From assembly GCA_027487315.1 (NCBI GenBank), contig JAIYDW010000121.1:1-59209 (forward strand): a stretch of 59,209 nucleotides of DNA, written 5' to 3'. The number at the start of each line of letters is the position of its first letter. Position 1 is the first letter of the stretch. The notes below the pieces were generated by a model. That model worked only from the letters and a program-made list of their open reading frames with translations. It made no database searches and had not been told where the DNA came from. The stretch is from Verrucomicrobiaceae bacterium. Lineage in GTDB: Bacteria; Verrucomicrobiota; Verrucomicrobiia; Verrucomicrobiales; Verrucomicrobiaceae. Positions 43,456 to 52,688 of this stretch are shown piece after piece. A program made the translations under genes and the position numbers.

Positions 43456-44763
43456 ATGCGCCCCACCCCTCTCCTCCTCCGCCTCGCGCTCACCTGGACC
43501 GCCTTCGGTCTCCTCGCCTCCATCTGGCCCACCGCCCTTGGCATCCCCTGGCTCATCTCCGGCATCCTCCTCGCCGCCGCCGCTCTCATTGACCCCCTCT
43601 CACTTCCCAAAGCCCGCCACCTCCAACTCCAGCGCTCCCTCCCGGGCCGTTTCGCCCTCGGCAGCCCCGCCCCCGTCACCCTCACCTTCTCCCATTCCCT
43701 CTCACGACCCCTCGCCCTCGAACTCATCGACGGTCTCCCCCCCGCCGCCGAAGCCCCCTCCTTCCCCTGGCACGGCATCCTCCCCCCACGCGAATCCGCC
43801 ACCCTCACCTACCACCTCCACTTCACCGAACGAGGCCCCCAAACCCTCGCCCCTGCCCACCTCCTCGCCAGCTCGCGCCTCGGCCTCTGGCAGCGCGCCC
43901 TTTGCATCGGCGACTCCTCCGACACCCGCTGCTACCCCAACTACGAACCCATCGTCCGCTACGCCCTCCTCGCCATGGCCAATCGCCAGGACCAAATGGG
44001 CATCGTCAAACGCCGCCGCTCCGGTGCCACCCTCGACTTCCATCAACTCCGCGAATACCAGGACGGCGACATCCTCTCCCGCGTCGATTGGAAAGCCACC
44101 TCCCGCCGCGGCACGCTCATCAGCCGCGACTACGAAGAACAACGCAACCAGACCCTCCTCCTCGTCCCCGACTGCGGCCGCCGCATGCGCGCCCTCGATG
44201 GCGAACTCTCCCAGTTCGACCATTGCCTCAACGCCATGCTTCTCCTCTCCTACATCGCCCTCCGGCAGGGCGACGACGTCGGCATCCTCAGTTTCGGCGG
44301 CGAACCCCGCTGGCTCAAACCTGTCAAAGGCGCGCACGCCATGCCCATTATCCTCAACCACCTTTACGACTACCAGACCACCACCCAACCCAGCGACTTC
44401 ACCGAAGCCGCCGAGCGCATCATGGCCATGCAAAAACGCCGCGCCCTCGTCGTCTTCCTCACCAACCTCCGCACTGAAGACAGCGCCCACCTCCACAACG
44501 CCGTCAACCTCCTCCGCAACCGCCACCTCGTCCTCCTCGCCTCCCTCCGCGAACAAGAACTCGACCAGCGTGTCGAAACCCCCATTCACGACCTCGACAC
44601 CGCCCTCGGCTACGGTGCCCTCTGCTCCTACTTCCAGGAGCGCGACCTCCTCATCCGCACCCTCCGCGCCCACCGCATCCACACCCTCGACGCCACCGCC
44701 CAAACCCTCCCCATCGCCCTCACCAACCGCTACCTAGACCTCAAAGCCACCGGCATCCTCTAG
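43456..44763 (+). CDS. DUF58 domain protein
   Basis: A 435-residue protein with two N-terminal hydrophobic helices (about 5-45; PLLLRLALTWTAFGLLASIW and IPWLISGILLAAAALI) and a cytoplasmic or periplasmic von Willebrand A-like DUF58 domain. The hallmark is DFHQLREYQDGDILSRVDWK, then ATSRRGTLISRDYEEQRNQT (about 195-235), followed by LLLVPDCGRRM. DUF58 proteins usually act with a MoxR ATPase and a DUF4129/transglutaminase partner; none is adjacent. Codon use is extremely C-rich at the third position, making reverse-strand frames look open. Confidence 0.9.
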   Translation: MRPTPLLLRLALTWTAFGLLASIWPTALGIPWLISGILLAAAALIDPLSLPKARHLQLQRSLPGRFALGSPAPVTLTFSHSLSRPLALELIDGLPPAAEAPSFPWHGILPPRESATLTYHLHFTERGPQTLAPAHLLASSRLGLWQRALCIGDSSDTRCYPNYEPIVRYALLAMANRQDQMGIVKRRRSGATLDFHQLREYQDGDILSRVDWKATSRRGTLISRDYEEQRNQTLLLVPDCGRRMRALDGELSQFDHCLNAMLLLSYIALRQGDDVGILSFGGEPRWLKPVKGAHAMPIILNHLYDYQTTTQPSDFTEAAERIMAMQKRRALVVFLTNLRTEDSAHLHNAVNLLRNRHLVLLASLREQELDQRVETPIHDLDTALGYGALCSYFQERDLLIRTLRAHRIHTLDATAQTLPIALTNRYLDLKATGIL

Positions 44764-44796
44764 CCCCAAAAGCGAACCGAGAACCGAGAACCACCC

Positions 44797-46341
44797 TCAC
44801 TTCTCCAACATCTCCCGCACCGCCTTCACCAACCCCGGGATCGTGTGCTCCTTCGCCTCCACATCCACCTTCAAACCGCGCTTCTTCATCTCCGCGCTCG
44901 TCACCGGCCCGATGCTCGCCGTCCTGATCCCTTCCGGCAACGGCACGCCCAACGCCAAAAAATGCTCCACCGTTGAGGCACTCGTGAACGTGATCACATC
45001 CGCCCCCTCTTCCTTCAACCGCTCAATCCCGTCCAAATTGTCCTCCGTCTCCGCCACCGTCTTGTAAGCCTGCGCCTCATCCACAATCGCCCCCAAAGCC
45101 GTCAACCCATCGGCCACCACATCCCGCACCTCCTCCGCGCGCACCCACAACACCTTCAGGTTCTCAATGTCCTGGTGATCCCGAAACGCCTTCACCAATC
45201 CCTCCGCTACAAAGTCCTTCTCCGGCATCAAATCCACCGCCAGATGCCGCTCCCGAATCTTCACTCCCGTCCCCGGCCCGATCACCGCAATCCGCGCCCC
45301 TCCAATCGCCCGCGCATCATCAAACAACTTGTCGAACATCTTGAAAAACGCCTCCACCCCGTTCGGACTGCTAAACACGATCCAGTCATAGGTGTGGCAA
45401 TCCTGCACCAACTCCCCAAACTCCGTCACATTCGTCGGCTCCGTGATCCGAATCGTCGGCAACTCGATCACATCCGCCCCCAGGTCCGCCAGCTGCTTGC
45501 TCACCGCTCCGATCTGCTGCCGCGTCCGCGTCACCACCACCCGCTTGCCAAACAACGGCCGATTCTCAAACCAATTGATCGACTGCCGCTCATTCACCAC
45601 ATCCCCCACCACCGCCACCGCAGGCGCCTTAAAGCCCGTCTCCTTCACCCGCTGCGCCATCGTCCCCAGCGTCGCCACCAGCGTCTGCTGCCGCCCATGC
45701 GTCGCCCATCGCACCAGCGCCATCGGCGTCTCCGCCTTCGCCCCGTGCTTCATCAGTTCCCCCGTGATCTCCCCCATCCGCTCCACGCCCATCAAAAACA
45801 CCTTCGTCCCCTCCGCCTGCGCCAGCTTCGCGTAATCCAGCGACGTCTCCGCCTTCGTCGGATCCTCGTGCCCCGTGAAAATCGTCAACTGCGACGCATG
45901 CGACCGATGCGTCACCGGAATCCCCGCATAAGCCGGCCCCGCGATTGCACTCGTGATCCCCGGCACAATCTCAAACTTCACCCCCGCCTCCGCCAGCTCC
46001 TGCGCCTCCTCCGCCCCGCGACCAAACAACACCGGATCGCCCCCCTTCAGCCGCGTCACCGTCTTCCCCTCCTTCGTCAGCTTCACCACCAGCGCATTGA
46101 TGTCCTCCTGCTTCATCGCATGATCCCGCGCCTTCTTCCCCACATAAATCCGCTGCGTCCCCGGCTTCGCATGCCTCAACAACTCCGGATTGCACAAATA
46201 GTCATAGACCAGCACATCCGCCGCCTCGATGCACGCCTTGCCCTTCAGCGTTAACAACCCCGGATCACCCGGGCCCGAACCAACGAGATAACAGATGCCT
46301 TCAGTAACGGTGCTTTTGCGGGATGATGAAGAAGTGGCCAT
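44797..46341 (-). CDS. cobA-hemD: Fused uroporphyrinogen-III C-methyltransferase / uroporphyrinogen-III synthase
   Basis: Bifunctional tetrapyrrole enzyme, 514 residues from the ATG at 46341. Residues about 12-260 are the SAM uroporphyrinogen-III methyltransferase (YLVGSGPGDPGLLTLKG, VTRLKGGDPVLFGRGAEEAQ, VPGITSAIAGPAYAGIPVTH); about 268-514 are HemD-type synthase (GKRVVVTRTRQQIGAVSKQL, DWIVFSSPNGVEAFF, ITFTSASTVEHFL, ASIGPVTSAEMKKRGL). Together they close the linear tetrapyrrole to uroporphyrinogen III and lead it to precorrin-2 (siroheme or cobalamin). This fusion is known in several phyla. It lies 61 bases upstream of no other heme gene here. Confidence 0.95.
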   Translation of the reverse strand: MATSSSSRKSTVTEGICYLVGSGPGDPGLLTLKGKACIEAADVLVYDYLCNPELLRHAKPGTQRIYVGKKARDHAMKQEDINALVVKLTKEGKTVTRLKGGDPVLFGRGAEEAQELAEAGVKFEIVPGITSAIAGPAYAGIPVTHRSHASQLTIFTGHEDPTKAETSLDYAKLAQAEGTKVFLMGVERMGEITGELMKHGAKAETPMALVRWATHGRQQTLVATLGTMAQRVKETGFKAPAVAVVGDVVNERQSINWFENRPLFGKRVVVTRTRQQIGAVSKQLADLGADVIELPTIRITEPTNVTEFGELVQDCHTYDWIVFSSPNGVEAFFKMFDKLFDDARAIGGARIAVIGPGTGVKIRERHLAVDLMPEKDFVAEGLVKAFRDHQDIENLKVLWVRAEEVRDVVADGLTALGAIVDEAQAYKTVAETEDNLDGIERLKEEGADVITFTSASTVEHFLALGVPLPEGIRTASIGPVTSAEMKKRGLKVDVEAKEHTIPGLVKAVREMLEK

Positions 46342-46402
46342 GGAAAGACGAACGAACGAGCCACCCACCTTGGCGGGTAAGACCACCCACGCAAGGCCGG
46401 GT

Positions 46403-47974
46403 TCACTCCCACTTCAATTCCGTCCCCACCGGCAACAACCGCACCACCCTCGCCAAATCCCAGTTCGTCAGCCGAAACCCGCCCACACTCTCCTGCCGCG
46501 TCAAATGCCCCGGAATGCTCGTCCCATGCAACCCATAAGGCAGCGGCGTCGGATCCGTTCCCTTCGCCAAATTCACCCAAAACAAACCCGCCGGATTGTT
46601 CGGCCCAGGAGGCAACACAGCCCCCGCCGGCGGCGGAATCACCACCACCTCTTCCGCCCCCAACCCCACCCCCAACGGCTTCGGCGGATTCGCCCACTCC
46701 CCCGTGCACACCAGCTTCGGCCGCGCCACCGCATCCAAAATCCGCCACGTCCCCCGCCCCCTCAGCCCCGGCCTCGCCGCCGACACCGGCACCCGCGCCA
46801 CCAGTTTCTCCCCACGCCTCACCTCCAGCCACACCCCGCCCAAAACCTTCGCCACCACTGGCATCGCCGCATCCACCTCCGGCCTCACCGGTTCCTCAAA
46901 CGCTTTTTCAATCTCAAACGGCTCCACGTTCGGCACCAAAAACAGCGTCCCCACCTTCGGCGTCGACTTCACCACCGAGTTGATCCGCCTCAAAAAACCT
47001 TCCGAACAATGATACCGCTCCGCCACATACTCCCACGCACTCCGATACGGCAAAAACGTCCCGGTCGACAATTGCTCCCAAGTCGGATCCGGATCCTTCC
47101 CCGCCTTCCCGCTTGTCTTCGCCCCTCCACTGCCCGACTGCCCCGCAATCCACCGAAAATCCTCCGCCCTCAGCGTGTACTCCCGATACGCCCCACCCAT
47201 CTCCACAATCACCGCCGGGGTCTTCCCATCCACCCACTCCAACTCATTCGGATAAGCCGCCTTGTAAGCCGCAATCGCCGCCTGATGCATCGATCCATCA
47301 GACCCGTCAATCGGCCCTGTCGAAAACAGCTTCCGATCCAAATACGCCTGCGTCTGCACCACATGCGTCGCACGCTGCGCCTCCTCATTCGGCATCCGCG
47401 TGTACTTCACCGCCGCCAGCGCTGGCCGCACCTCTTCCTTCGGCGGCTTCACACTCACCGTCGGCTTCGCCTCTTCCTTCTTCTCCACTGGCGGCGGCGG
47501 CTTCATCGCCTCCACCTCCGCCCGACTCGGGATGCGCAACTTCTGCCCCACCTTGATCAAATCCCGCTCCATCTGATTCGCCACCTTGATCTGCTCCACC
47601 GTCACCCCATACTTCTTCCCGATCAAAAACAACGCCTCCCCACTCACCACCACGTGGTCCAGCGACACCTCAGGCGGCCCTGTCACCACCGGCGCCGCTG
47701 GCTTCACTGGTGTCCCCTTCCCCCCTGACGGGGCCCCAGCTCCCACCCCTGCAGCAGGCGTCGGCAAATCCACCGGAATCCCCCAGGCCCCTTCATCCCC
47801 AGCCTCCACCTTCCACTTCCACTTCACCGCCTCCTCCAACCCCGGTTCCACCGTCGGCACCGGCACCTTCACCGCCGTCTTCTCCGCAGCCATCCCCCCC
47901 ATCACTCCCACCGCCCCAAAAACGAGCATCCTCCACCCGGGTCCAATCAAAGAAGCATTTCGAGTCCGTTCCAT
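46403..47974 (-). CDS. LysM protein with L,D-transpeptidase-like domain lacking the catalytic Cys
   Basis: An exported protein of 523 residues from the ATG at 47974 (MERTRNASLIGPGWRMLVFG, a signal-like helix to about residue 30). A LysM domain follows a Pro/Lys linker (about 105-155; HVVVSGEALFLIGKKYGVTV, LIKVGQKLRIPSR). A helical segment resembling a peptidoglycan-binding domain lies at about 190-260, and a second LysM-like part (YVAERYHCSEGFLRRINSVV) at about 320-345. The C-terminal YkuD/ErfK domain runs from about 385. Its His is present (PYGLHGTSIPGHL), but the catalytic motif S-x-G-C-[IV]-R reads ESVGGFRLTNWD: Cys is Gly (GGG codon at 46484-46486 region). Probably a non-catalytic envelope-binding protein. 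Confidence 0.85.
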   Translation of the reverse strand: MERTRNASLIGPGWRMLVFGAVGVMGGMAAEKTAVKVPVPTVEPGLEEAVKWKWKVEAGDEGAWGIPVDLPTPAAGVGAGAPSGGKGTPVKPAAPVVTGPPEVSLDHVVVSGEALFLIGKKYGVTVEQIKVANQMERDLIKVGQKLRIPSRAEVEAMKPPPPVEKKEEAKPTVSVKPPKEEVRPALAAVKYTRMPNEEAQRATHVVQTQAYLDRKLFSTGPIDGSDGSMHQAAIAAYKAAYPNELEWVDGKTPAVIVEMGGAYREYTLRAEDFRWIAGQSGSGGAKTSGKAGKDPDPTWEQLSTGTFLPYRSAWEYVAERYHCSEGFLRRINSVVKSTPKVGTLFLVPNVEPFEIEKAFEEPVRPEVDAAMPVVAKVLGGVWLEVRRGEKLVARVPVSAARPGLRGRGTWRILDAVARPKLVCTGEWANPPKPLGVGLGAEEVVVIPPPAGAVLPPGPNNPAGLFWVNLAKGTDPTPLPYGLHGTSIPGHLTRQESVGGFRLTNWDLARVVRLLPVGTELKWE

Positions 47975-48066
47975 TCCTATATCAAATCCCATTTTATCCT
48001 GCAAACAAGCCCCGTTTCATTTTCACTCCGCATGCAATGGCTCGTCCCCCTCTCCGTTCTAATCTC

Positions 48067-49011
48067 ATGAAGGCACCCCTCATCCTCCTCATCACCTGCC
48101 TCGGCACCCTCGCAGCAGCCGAAGTCACCTCCGAAAAACAAGGCTCAATCCTCCGCTTCACCTCCGCAGGCCAACCCATCTGCGACTACCAAATGGAACC
48201 CGGCGAGGTCCCCGAAGGCGTCGATCTCGTCTTCAAACACGGCGCCCACCTCCACCCCATCTATTCTCCCAGCGGCAAACTCGTCACCGGCAATCACCCC
48301 GAAGACCATCGCTGGCATCGCGGCGTCTGGTTCGCCTGGACCAAAACCGAGTTCGGCACCTCCCATCCCGACTTCTGGAACATGGGCAAGGTCGGCGAAA
48401 AACTCGCCTCCGAAGTCCGCTTCGACCAACTCATCCAGTCCACCCCCAACAGCTTCACCAGCCAGCACTCCTTCCTCGACCACAGCCAATCCCCCGACCA
48501 AAAAGTCCTCACCGAAACCTGGGAAGTCGCCATCTCCCAAAAAAACCTCGATGGCACCCTCACCAACATCATCGATCTCACCAGCACCCAAACCTGCGCC
48601 ACCAACCAACCCCTCAAGCTCCCCACCTACCACTACGGCGGCCTCGGCGTGCGCGGCAACCTCGCCTGGAATCCCGTCGACGCCGTCACCATGCTCACCA
48701 GCGAAGGTCACGACCGCAAATCCGGCGACTCCACCAAAGCCAAATGGGTCCACATCGGCGGCCAAGTCGACGGCACCCCGACCGGCATGGCCATCCTCAT
48801 CCACCCCACCAACTTCCGCTTCCCCCAACCCCTCCGGCTCAACCCCAAAAACCCCCAACTCTGTATCGCCCCCTCCCAAGACGGCGACTGGTCCATCGAA
48901 CCCGGCAAACCCTACCTCTCCAAATACCGCCTCCTCATCTTCGACGGCAAACCCAACGCCCAATGGATCGAAGCCCAATGGACCACCTACGCCACCTCCA
49001 TCGAACCATAA
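48067..49011 (+). CDS. DUF6807 (PmoA-like) secreted protein
   Basis: A 314-residue exported protein; the ATG at 48067 gives MKAPLILLITCLGTLAAAEV, a signal peptide (an in-frame ATG ten codons upstream is also possible). DUF6807/PmoA-like pattern: LVFKHGAHLHPIYSPSGKLV, NHPEDHRWHRGVWFAW, TETWEVAI, HYGGLGVRGN and PTGMAILIHPTNFRFPQPLR. The His-rich HPEDHRWHRG stretch is characteristic. Such proteins are secreted beta-sandwich proteins frequent beside sugar-active genes in Planctomycetes and Verrucomicrobia; activity unknown. A second DUF6807 domain lies 4 kb on, inside the large fusion protein. Confidence 0.87.
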   Translation: MKAPLILLITCLGTLAAAEVTSEKQGSILRFTSAGQPICDYQMEPGEVPEGVDLVFKHGAHLHPIYSPSGKLVTGNHPEDHRWHRGVWFAWTKTEFGTSHPDFWNMGKVGEKLASEVRFDQLIQSTPNSFTSQHSFLDHSQSPDQKVLTETWEVAISQKNLDGTLTNIIDLTSTQTCATNQPLKLPTYHYGGLGVRGNLAWNPVDAVTMLTSEGHDRKSGDSTKAKWVHIGGQVDGTPTGMAILIHPTNFRFPQPLRLNPKNPQLCIAPSQDGDWSIEPGKPYLSKYRLLIFDGKPNAQWIEAQWTTYATSIEP

Positions 49012-49084
49012 AGACGTGATATCCAAACCTCTAAAGCTCGCTCCCTCAGAGTGATCCAGCTCCAACTCACCGTTAAACAAACTC

Positions 49085-50116
49085 ATGATCCCCCTTCCGC
49101 ACTCCCACCGCACCCCCACCCACCTCGCTCATTCCTACCTCCCCTGGTGGCCTCACCTCCTCCTCACCTCGCTGCTCCTCCCGCCCCTCTTCGCCGCCGA
49201 CACGCCGCCCAAGGAACAAAAACCCGCACCCGAGTTCCGAAAATACGAACTGCCCGTCGAACCCGACGAAAACGTCTCCTATGGCCCCCATCGCATGCAG
49301 GTCATCTACTTCTGGCGCGCCAAGTCCGACCAACCCACTCCCCTGCTCGTTTACATCCACGGCGGCGGCTGGCAGGGCGGCGACCGCTCCGTGGCCCGCA
49401 GCATGATCCTCCCAGCTCTCGAGGCCGGCATCTCAGTCGCCTCCGTGGAATACCGCACCATCAAAGACGCCACCGCCGACGGTCTCGTGCCGCCGGTCAA
49501 GGGACCCATGCTCGACTGCGCCCGCGCCCTCCAGTTCTGCCGCAGCAAAGCCAAGGACTGGAACCTCGACAAAACCAAAGTCGCCCTCGCCGGTGGCTCC
49601 GCTGGCGCCTGCACCAGCCTCTGGCTCGCCTTCCACGACGACCTCGCCGACCCTACCAGCCCCGACCCTGTCGCCCGCGAATCCACCCGAGTCCTCTGCG
49701 CCGCCGTCTCCGGTGCACAAACCACGCTCGACCCCCACCAGATGCGCGAGTGGACGCCCAACAGCAAATACGGCTCCCACGCCTTCGGCATCGTGTGGGA
49801 TGCGAAGAAGAAAATCAGCTCCTTCCAGATGTTCTACGACGCCCGCGAACGCCTCCTCCCCTGGATCAAAGAATACTCCCCCTACGAACTCGTCTCCCCC
49901 GGCGACCCACCCGTCGGCCTCTACTACAGCACCCCACCGAACCTCGGCAAAGAAGAAAAAGACCCCACCCACACCGCCAACTTCGGCGTGAAATTCAAAG
50001 AACACTGCGACGCCAACCAAGTCCCCTGCGACCTCATCTACCCCAACGCCCCCAAAATCAAACACCCCACCGACAACGACTACATCAAAGCCCACCTCCG
50101 CCCAGAGCTAAAGTGA
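49085..50116 (+). CDS. Secreted alpha/beta hydrolase (esterase-lipase family)
   Basis: A 343-residue protein with an N-terminal hydrophobic export signal (about 17-38, SYLPWWPHLLLTSLLLPPLFA). Hormone-sensitive-lipase-like motifs: oxyanion LLVYIHGGGWQGGDRSVA, nucleophile elbow ALAGGSAGACTSLWLAF (GGSAG) and a late His in IKHPTDNDY. Carbohydrate esterases deacetylating xylan or pectin share this layout, and the neighbourhood supports such a role, but the substrate is inferred. It lies 73 bases after the DUF6807 gene and 34 before the GH43 gene. Codons are still of the C-rich resident type. Confidence 0.86.
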   Translation: MIPLPHSHRTPTHLAHSYLPWWPHLLLTSLLLPPLFAADTPPKEQKPAPEFRKYELPVEPDENVSYGPHRMQVIYFWRAKSDQPTPLLVYIHGGGWQGGDRSVARSMILPALEAGISVASVEYRTIKDATADGLVPPVKGPMLDCARALQFCRSKAKDWNLDKTKVALAGGSAGACTSLWLAFHDDLADPTSPDPVARESTRVLCAAVSGAQTTLDPHQMREWTPNSKYGSHAFGIVWDAKKKISSFQMFYDARERLLPWIKEYSPYELVSPGDPPVGLYYSTPPNLGKEEKDPTHTANFGVKFKEHCDANQVPCDLIYPNAPKIKHPTDNDYIKAHLRPELK

Positions 50117-50150
50117 CACTCGCCACACCACCACTGCCACCACCTGAACA

Positions 50151-51848
50151 ATGAAACGTTCCCTCGCTGCCCCCCTGTTGCTTGCCTCGATCACGGCTTC
50201 GCTCCTCGCGCCGCTGAGCCCGCTTCACGCCACCGAGCCTACCACCCTACCTGCTTGGGGCGATCAAGGAAATGGCACTTATCGCAATCCCATTTTGTGG
50301 GCGGATTACAATAACCCGTGTGTGTTCAAGACAGGCAACACCTTCTATCTGACCTGCGCCTCGCATCACTTCATGGGCATGCCGTTACTGGCGTCGAAGG
50401 ATTTGGTCAACTGGACGCACGCTGGGCGCATCTACTCGCGACTCGATGGCGTTCATGCGGACTTCACGCTCCCCGGCAAAGCCTGTTCCGCCGGTTCGCA
50501 GGATGGCGAGGTGGGCTTCTTCCGTGGCACGTATTACATGTTCAACTGGAGCACGAAATACTGCGGCTTTGTCTGCAAGGCCGCTGCGCCGGAAGGACCG
50601 TGGAGCGCTCCGGTGCGCCTTTCGGAAAAGATCGTGGGTGACTTCGAAGACCCGTGTCCGTTTTGGGATGATGATGGCAAAGGCTACTTGTTCCTGCTCG
50701 GCAATCCGGGGGCACTGCGGATCTATCGCTTGAACGACACCTTCGATACCATCGTGGACCAAGGCGCGATCTTGATCGATGACATCCCTCCGAAAGGTCC
50801 GCAGGTGTTCAAGCGCAACGGCTTCTACTACATCTCCGTCGCCTCCACCGGCAAGAACAAGGACAAGGCGCAATATGTCTATCGCTCCAAGTCACTCTAC
50901 GGTCCCTACGAGAGCCGGAAACTTTTCCATGCAGGCAAGGCCGACATCAACGCCGCTCAGGGATCGCTCGTCGAAGTCAGTGGCGACCGCTGGGCCTTCC
51001 TCCATCACGACTACAACCTCTTTGCCACCTATGGCCGGCGTCTCTACCTTCAGCCTGCGGGCTGGTCAGCTGACGGCTGGCCGTGGATTGGCGTGGACTC
51101 CGATGGAGATGGCATCGGCGAACCCGTGGGCCTCACCGAGCCCTACGCCAAGCCAGCGCTGCCAGTCCAACCCATCAACGCAGCAGAACCTTCCGATGAT
51201 TTTGAAGCAAGCACGCTCGGTGGCCAATGGGCCTGGAATCACAACCCCGACGACCAGCATTGGTCGCTCACCGCGAGGCCCGGACACCTTCGATTGACAG
51301 CGCGGCATCTGAACACCCAGGGCGGCGTTTCCCAATTTGGCCGCACGAAGGTCAACTATCGCGATGACCATCTTCTCTTCGCCTACAACACGCTCGTCCA
51401 GCGCCTCTACGGAGCCGAGTCAGACAACGTCACGAAGCTCGACACCACGAACATGATCGACGGCCAACGCGCCGGTCTCTGCACGATGATCGACGACTAC
51501 ACCTGGATCGGAGTCGCCAAGGAGGGCGGCACCAAACACATCCGCTTTGCCAAAGGCACCGCCACTTCCGGCCCTGGCGCATTCACCGATGGCCCCGAAC
51601 TCAAGCAAGACGCCATCTGGCTCAAACTCGAACACCGCCACTACAAAGGCACCCTGTTCTACAGCCTCGACGGCGAACACTTCGAGCCGCTCGGCGATCG
51701 CGACTATCCCTACCGCACCGCATGGTATGAGGGCACCAAGGTCGGCCTGTTTTCCTACAACTTGTCATCGGCAGCAGAAGGCGGCCACGCGGATTTCGAT
51801 TTCTTCCACCAACAACACGACGGACCAAAAACAGCCCGCAAAGAATGA
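50151..51848 (+). CDS. GH43-fold secreted protein with altered catalytic residues
   Basis: A 565-residue exported protein (signal SLAAPLLLASITASLLAPLS). N-terminal five-bladed GH43 propeller (about 35-335; GTYRNPILWADYNNPCVF, MPLLASKDLVNWTHAGRIYS, DFEDPCPFWDDDGKGYLFLL, KGPQVFKRNGFYYISVAS) and a C-terminal beta-xylosidase-type concanavalin domain (about 350-550; GGQWAWNHNPDDQHWSLTAR, RAGLCTMIDDYTWIGV). By eye, the general-base position (D in the usual DP motif) is Asn (NNPC) and the general acid (E in EGP) is Lys (KGP); the middle Asp (EDPCPF) remains. It may be a non-catalytic binder or use other residues. Codon use shifts here to more G-ending and AAG codons. Confidence 0.88.
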   Translation: MKRSLAAPLLLASITASLLAPLSPLHATEPTTLPAWGDQGNGTYRNPILWADYNNPCVFKTGNTFYLTCASHHFMGMPLLASKDLVNWTHAGRIYSRLDGVHADFTLPGKACSAGSQDGEVGFFRGTYYMFNWSTKYCGFVCKAAAPEGPWSAPVRLSEKIVGDFEDPCPFWDDDGKGYLFLLGNPGALRIYRLNDTFDTIVDQGAILIDDIPPKGPQVFKRNGFYYISVASTGKNKDKAQYVYRSKSLYGPYESRKLFHAGKADINAAQGSLVEVSGDRWAFLHHDYNLFATYGRRLYLQPAGWSADGWPWIGVDSDGDGIGEPVGLTEPYAKPALPVQPINAAEPSDDFEASTLGGQWAWNHNPDDQHWSLTARPGHLRLTARHLNTQGGVSQFGRTKVNYRDDHLLFAYNTLVQRLYGAESDNVTKLDTTNMIDGQRAGLCTMIDDYTWIGVAKEGGTKHIRFAKGTATSGPGAFTDGPELKQDAIWLKLEHRHYKGTLFYSLDGEHFEPLGDRDYPYRTAWYEGTKVGLFSYNLSSAAEGGHADFDFFHQQHDGPKTARKE

Positions 51849-51877
51849 CGCTGAGCATTCTCCGCTCATCAGTGCGC

Positions 51878-52618
51878 TTACCCCTGATGCCTCATGCGGA
51901 ACTGCTTCGGCGTTAGGCCGATGCGTTTGCGGAAGTGTTGGGTGAAGGCGCTTTGGTCGCAGAAGGCGTGGGCTTGGGCGATGTCGATGACTTTGTCGTT
52001 GGTTTGGATGAGGGCTTCGGCAGCGGACTCGATGCGGATGCGGAGCATGAGTTCATAGGGCGTGACGCCGAGGGCTTGGTGGATCTTGCGATACAGCGTG
52101 CGCTCGGAGAGGCCGCATTCGCGGGCGAGTTCGGCGGTGCTGAGGATGCGGCTGGTGTTCTTCTGGATGTGGCTGACGATGAGCGTGACTTCGCTGTTGG
52201 GCTGATGACGGCTACGACCTTCATCGCGGCGGGTGAGGCCCATGAGGCCGATGATTTTGCCGTTTTTGCCTCGCAGCGGGGCCTTGGTGGTGAGAAACCA
52301 GTTCAGCGTGCGCTGTTCATCATACCAGACTTCGAGGCGATTGATCAACGGTTTGCCCGTGCGGAAGACGAGCGCGTCATCGGCTCGGTAGGCCTTCGCG
52401 GTTTGCTCGGGGAAGAAGTCTTCATCGGGGCGGCCAATGACGTCGGCTTCACTTTCGAGGCCCAGGCGGGTCCACGTTGGCTCGCTGGCCGCGATCAGGC
52501 GGCTCTCACGATCCTTCACAAAGAAGAATACGTTAGGCTGCTGATCAAACATGAGCCGGAATGCCTGCGGATCGGTCATGCTGGCAAAAAAGGCGCTCTG
52601 AATCGAATCGGGAGACAT
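51878..52618 (-). CDS. PAS-AraC family transcriptional regulator
   Basis: A 246-residue regulator: PAS domain about 18-132 (FRLMFDQQPNVFFFVKDRES, GRPDEDFFPEQTAKAYRADD, APLRGKNGKIIGLMGLTRR) and C-terminal AraC double helix-turn-helix about 145-245 (STAELARECGLSERTLYRKI, YELMLRIRIESAAEALI, AHAFCDQSAFTQHFRKRIGL). It is divergent from the large fusion gene with only 70 bases between, and convergent with the GH43 gene. This makes it the likely regulator of the cluster; the ligand seen by the PAS domain is unknown. Its coding strand is C-rich and the plus strand here is G-rich, opposite to the first 50 kb. Confidence 0.93.
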   Translation of the reverse strand: MSPDSIQSAFFASMTDPQAFRLMFDQQPNVFFFVKDRESRLIAASEPTWTRLGLESEADVIGRPDEDFFPEQTAKAYRADDALVFRTGKPLINRLEVWYDEQRTLNWFLTTKAPLRGKNGKIIGLMGLTRRDEGRSRHQPNSEVTLIVSHIQKNTSRILSTAELARECGLSERTLYRKIHQALGVTPYELMLRIRIESAAEALIQTNDKVIDIAQAHAFCDQSAFTQHFRKRIGLTPKQFRMRHQG

Positions 52619-52688
52619 GGCAGGAAGATAACAACTTTTGGCAGATCTAGGCCATGTATTTCGGAATGGAAAGGCGTTTATTCTTTGT
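52619..52688. promoter_or_regulatory. Divergent regulatory spacer of the AraC gene and the fusion gene
   Basis: A 70-base AT-richer spacer shared by two divergent genes, so both promoters must lie here or reach into the coding ends. No exact operator repeat was recognised. Confidence 0.4.
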
